From positions 1 to 64,000 of the forward strand of contig NZ_LWTX01000013.1 in NCBI RefSeq assembly GCF_002094305.1: DNA of 64,000 nucleotides. Direction: 5' to 3'. The translations under genes were made by a program, and so were the position numbers. A model generated the notes under the pieces. The model worked only from the letters and a program-made list of their open reading frames with translations. It was not told the origin of the DNA and ran no database searches. How positions within the stretch are numbered: the first letter of the stretch is position 1; every line of letters begins with the position of its first letter. Origin of the DNA: Prescottella equi (GTDB taxonomy: Bacteria; Actinomycetota; Actinomycetes; Mycobacteriales; Mycobacteriaceae). Shown here one piece after another: positions 63,468-64,000 of this stretch.

Positions 63468-63536
63468 GGAGGTCTCCCTTCCATGTGGGTTCGGGGTGCT
63501 TGTGCGGTCGTTTTCGAAACCTCGCCAGTGCCCCTC

Positions 63537-64000
63537 CTACGGTCGCGCTGTGCCGGTCGTCGTCGCGTCGTACACGGCAGTGGGAACCGGCCCGTGAGTC
63601 GCCCTGCGCTGTGCGCGTTCGGTGAGGAATGCGAAGGTGAGGCCGAGGCACAGCCACAATGTCGCCTGGGTCGCCAGCGACGAGATTCGGAACTCCCACA
63701 GCAAAGTTGCGGGGAAGTCGTCTCCCACCTCGTTCACACTCGGCAGCAGGAGGTAGCCGACCGTCACGATCACCAGGAACGTGAGGATCGAGGCGCCGAT
63801 CCGGATCGTCCAGTACCTCTGGGAGACAAGGATCTTCGCCGTGTACACCGCCGCGCTGACTGCGAGCAGTCCGAGCGCGAGCGCTGCCAACCACAGCCAG
63901 GTTCGCTGGTCGATCGTCTCCGGGTCGCCTACCGCGGGTGGGTTCGCCGGGTACTTGAAGAACGGCACCGCCTCGACCGCGAGCCAACCTCCTGCGGCCA
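63537..64000 (-). CDS. CbtA-like cobalt transporter (5' end outside the window)
   Basis: The visible 153 or so residues are the C-terminal part of a membrane protein. FFKYPANPPAVGDPETI is a CbtA hallmark, and about four helices follow, with LLWEFRISSLATQ in a loop. The frame stays open to the window edge, reading GGWLAVEAVPFFKYP, so the start is beyond 64000. It is on the same strand just before the cobalt-type hydratase genes, which gives it an obvious job: supplying cobalt for their active site. Confidence 0.78.
   Translation of the reverse strand, partial: AAGGWLAVEAVPFFKYPANPPAVGDPETIDQRTWLWLAALALGLLAVSAAVYTAKILVSQRYWTIRIGASILTFLVIVTVGYLLLPSVNEVGDDFPATLLWEFRISSLATQATLWLCLGLTFAFLTERAQRRATHGPVPTAVYDATTTGTARP

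Noticed and set aside
1-64000. CRISPR arrays, tRNA genes, insertion sequences, integrases and phage genes
   Set aside because: I found no regular spaced repeats, cloverleaf patterns, transposase motifs or attachment-site duplications by eye. A short or degenerate element could have been missed.

Overview
The window is a high-GC actinobacterial chromosome segment, most likely Rhodococcus or a close relative in Mycobacteriales. This rests on the 5S rRNA tail at the left edge, a SAM-IV type riboswitch, Lsr2, the order ftsH-folE-folP-folB-folK-DUF3180-(DUF2520)-panC-panD-coaX-lysS-lsr2-clpC, a Pls/PosA-type peptide synthetase, and many starts with no Shine-Dalgarno sequence but a TANNNT box 6-8 nt upstream (leaderless transcripts). 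I see no phage, insertion sequence, CRISPR array or tRNA.

Layout. 1-101: end of a 5S rRNA gene and its terminator. 0.3-3.8 kb: two small GntR/FCD regulator units, one with a lone ABC ATPase and one with an MFS transporter. 3.8-9.0 kb (minus): a Pls/PosA-family adenylation-carrier-membrane-hexapeptide synthetase, translationally coupled to an M1 metallopeptidase. 9.25-10.8 kb: a double YCII/DGPF protein followed by the wreck of its ECF42-type sigma factor. 10.8-13.2 kb: sulfur genes under a SAM-IV riboswitch (cysteine desulfurase-like enzyme) and a VDLCR-type leader peptide (short luciferase-like protein). 14.8-19.8 kb: a tight five-gene operon joining a GH26-like lipoprotein, a GAF-SpoIIE phosphatase, a cellulose-synthase-like glycosyltransferase with an unusual cytosolic insertion, a STAS antagonist and an RsbW-like ATPase. 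I read it as a polysaccharide synthase under partner-switching control, and it is the best candidate here for an undescribed system.

19.8-29.7 kb holds mixed metabolic and efflux genes, an ECF41 sigma factor with its carboxymuconolactone-decarboxylase (CMD) partner and a well-matched ECF41 promoter, lexA and ppa. 29.9-50.8 kb is conserved housekeeping: dacB, a DUF2342 protease, tilS, hpt, a planctomycete-style membrane kinase, an amidase, ftsH, folate and pantothenate genes, cysteine dioxygenase-rhodanese behind a Cys-rich leader peptide, lysS and lsr2. Between lsr2 and clpC, normally neighbours, lie about 4.5 kb of extra DNA: a GT-C-like membrane protein, an acyltransferase, and a chimeric gene that fuses the start of a CMD protein to the back half of an ECF41 sigma factor while keeping an ECF41-type promoter.

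58.2-64 kb: a P-loop kinase, an MFS pump, a YrhK-like membrane protein, an OsmC protein, and at the right edge a minus-strand cluster for a cobalt-type nitrile hydratase/thiocyanate hydrolase-like enzyme with a split beta subunit, preceded by a CbtA-like cobalt transporter that runs off the window.

All functional calls come from reading motifs by eye. No database search was run.
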